Assembly: GCF_021155765.1 (NCBI RefSeq)
Contig: NC_060108.1
Coordinates: 27,454,025-27,518,024, forward strand
Source: Diprion similis
Taxonomy: Eukaryota > Arthropoda > Insecta > Hymenoptera > Diprionidae
Reading direction: 5' to 3'
DNA: 64,000 nt
Both the position numbers and the translations under genes were made by a program. This document shows positions 62,301-64,000 of this stretch, piece after piece. Position 1 is the first letter of the stretch, and each line of letters starts with the position of its first letter. The notes beneath the pieces were generated by a model. It was not told where the DNA came from, searched no databases, and saw only the letters and a list, made by a program, of their open reading frames with translations.

Positions 62301-64000
62301 ACCTGTTTGATTATTGCGTTATTCAATTGAAGACTATATATATAAGCCATCATGCATACTCCGTGCTCGAAGGAACTTCGTAATATTGATACATCCCCAA
62401 AAGATACATCGACAACGCTAACTAAATTTTTTATGACTTTATTTACGCGGAATTAGTACAATTTTTGCTACGGAAACACATATACGGTTTTTATATCGTC
62501 TTTATGATTATAGTTATCTTGCCAAAATATGTTTCTTGGACAACCGTATGTTCAGTAATCCTTACATATATCTTATATCTTATTCAACGGTGATAACTTT
62601 CACCTTATTGTTGTAACATTCACTGAAAGTGAGAAAAAATTAGAATTATAACTAAACAAATGATTAAGAATTATATGCTCGTTGAATAAATACGCAGTAG
62701 CAACGCAAATAATGAATTTAAAATTGGGAATATACATTTTCTTCCATGTCCTACGTCAGGGCATATAAAATATACTGACAATAAATGGATGAGATAATTT
62801 TTTACTTCGTACTGATTTTTTTTTCACGCTTCGACCTTGCGCGTATACCTATAATACAAGAATCCTTCGAATCCACTGCAAACTGGTATTCATAGTCAGT
62901 TTTAATTTTCAGGGAGGCTTGAAATCAAGGCGATCAATATATGACTGCCCTTTAAGACCGGCTTGAGAATAAGAATTGACTATAAATACCATGTATGGTC
63001 TTCAATTGGGTTTCGCCAACGTTTGTAACATAATCTTCTGACGCTAATTCTCTGATGTTATTTTTCAGTGTAACTCCTCAGTACATATACATATATTATT
63101 CCTCGCCCTGTAGTCGCACACTTATATTACATCTCTCTACCTATTCTATATATGTATCTAATACCAACGTCGGCACCTTTCCTTCTTGTTCCTTCACTTT
63201 TCTCTGTGACTATACTTAAAGAGAGGAGTTTCTTCTTTTCTCCGGTACAAGCAAATCATACACGTACACCATACCCAACAAGACTTACATTGTTCATAGG
63301 TACACGGGTATACCTATAGGTTACATGTCGGTTGCTCCCATCTTTTCGACGGTCATGCAATATATTACAGAGTTATTTATATCCGTGATCGGGAGATCGT
63401 AAATATTTATTGTTCACCACGTCGCGTTTATCGTCCTTTACATGCACACGTCGTCAATATCTTTTCTCAGAGCTCGATAACTGTTTTTTTTTTTTTTCTT
63501 TTTCTTGTTTTTTGTTTTTTTCCTAACTTACGTAACGTAGTTGCCGATCGCTCCTCTGTTCATAGCCTGGCTGTAAATTCATTATACATTCTCGGTATGG
63601 CAATGTATAATGGCTACCAAATTTTGACTTTGTCACACACGCAAGCATTTACTTCTTCTCCTTCGATCTGCAATTGATCAAGTGTGATATTTGGGTTATA
63701 TGACGTAGTTAAAGTTCCGCCGGCGTACATTCTAATGCTACATTTTCACGCGGGTGGTAGAAAAAGACGATGGAGAATAATTCATCTTTCAAAATCGTGG
63801 GTACAAGCTGTAATTTCAACTTCGTCGCTACGTACAATCCAACACAAATATACACGGAGATATCACTCGAGAAACACTGAACACACCGAGAGAATAGAAG
63901 AGAAAATAAGAAAAGGAGGAAAGTTGCGCGCGTTCGCCCCCACGTATAGCTGTGAACTTGATGACTCTTAGTGGAAAAAAGAATGGAAAAAAATTATTCT
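59368..64000. other. Downstream intron of the baboon-like receptor
   Basis: No third ligand-binding exon and no transmembrane or kinase exon could be found. The intron holds an ATTATC/ATC repeat at 59697-59753 and T-rich tracts at 60872-60889 and 63484-63525. The gene continues off the right edge. Confidence 0.6.
59697..59753 (+). repeat. (ATTATC)n array
   Basis: Imperfect hexamer/trinucleotide repeats about 330 bases past the alternative exon b. Confidence 0.9.

Noticed and set aside
1..64000. tRNA, rRNA genes and CRISPR arrays
   Set aside because: No cloverleaf with proper A and B boxes was recognised by eye, no rRNA, and the tandem repeats are microsatellites rather than spaced direct repeats.

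Overview
This is a eukaryotic, gene-poor window with insect-type genes. All confident coding sequence is split by GT-AG introns, and the three recognisable proteins align residue for residue with animal orthologues: deoxyhypusine synthase, UDP-glucose 6-dehydrogenase and a baboon/ALK4-5-type activin receptor. The alternative ligand-binding exons in the receptor are an arthropod trait. Moderate GC, many microsatellites and short introns in housekeeping genes would suit a hymenopteran such as a sawfly, but that placement is a weak inference.

Layout. 1-24.4 kb: no exon I can defend, only non-coding DNA with repeats, fragments resembling transposon ends and two isolated promoter-type motifs at 10.1-11.0 kb. 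24.4-37.1 kb, minus strand: two alternative 5' coding ends of one probable gene. Isoform A has exons at 37.0 and 34.5 kb; isoform B has exons at 28.3 and 24.4-24.7 kb. Both end in the same splice phase, so both could join a shared body to the left that I did not find. The encoded N-termini are Ser/Pro-rich, acidic and contain a SUMO-type VKRE site, suggesting a nuclear regulator; the family is not recognised. 38.0-40.1 kb, minus: complete seven-exon deoxyhypusine synthase. 40.1-43.4 kb: intergenic DNA with a CTCF-like motif, a striking inverted pair of E-box+CRE elements and the sgl promoter/leader. 43.4-45.6 kb, plus: complete five-exon UDP-glucose 6-dehydrogenase. 46.45-46.70 kb, minus: an unrecognised 81-residue ORF tail-to-tail with sgl. 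47.9 kb to beyond the right edge, plus: 5' part of the baboon-type receptor, with signal-peptide exon, common ectodomain exon and two alternative ectodomain exons 1.6 kb apart. Transmembrane, GS and kinase exons lie outside.

The genes are not a pathway unit. DHPS makes hypusine on eIF5A, sgl makes UDP-glucuronate for glycosaminoglycans, and the receptor carries activin-branch signals. Any link through heparan sulfate effects on TGF-beta ligands is general knowledge, not something shown here. The most interesting parts are the receptor's phase-matched alternative exons and the alternative N-terminal modules of the unidentified minus-strand gene.
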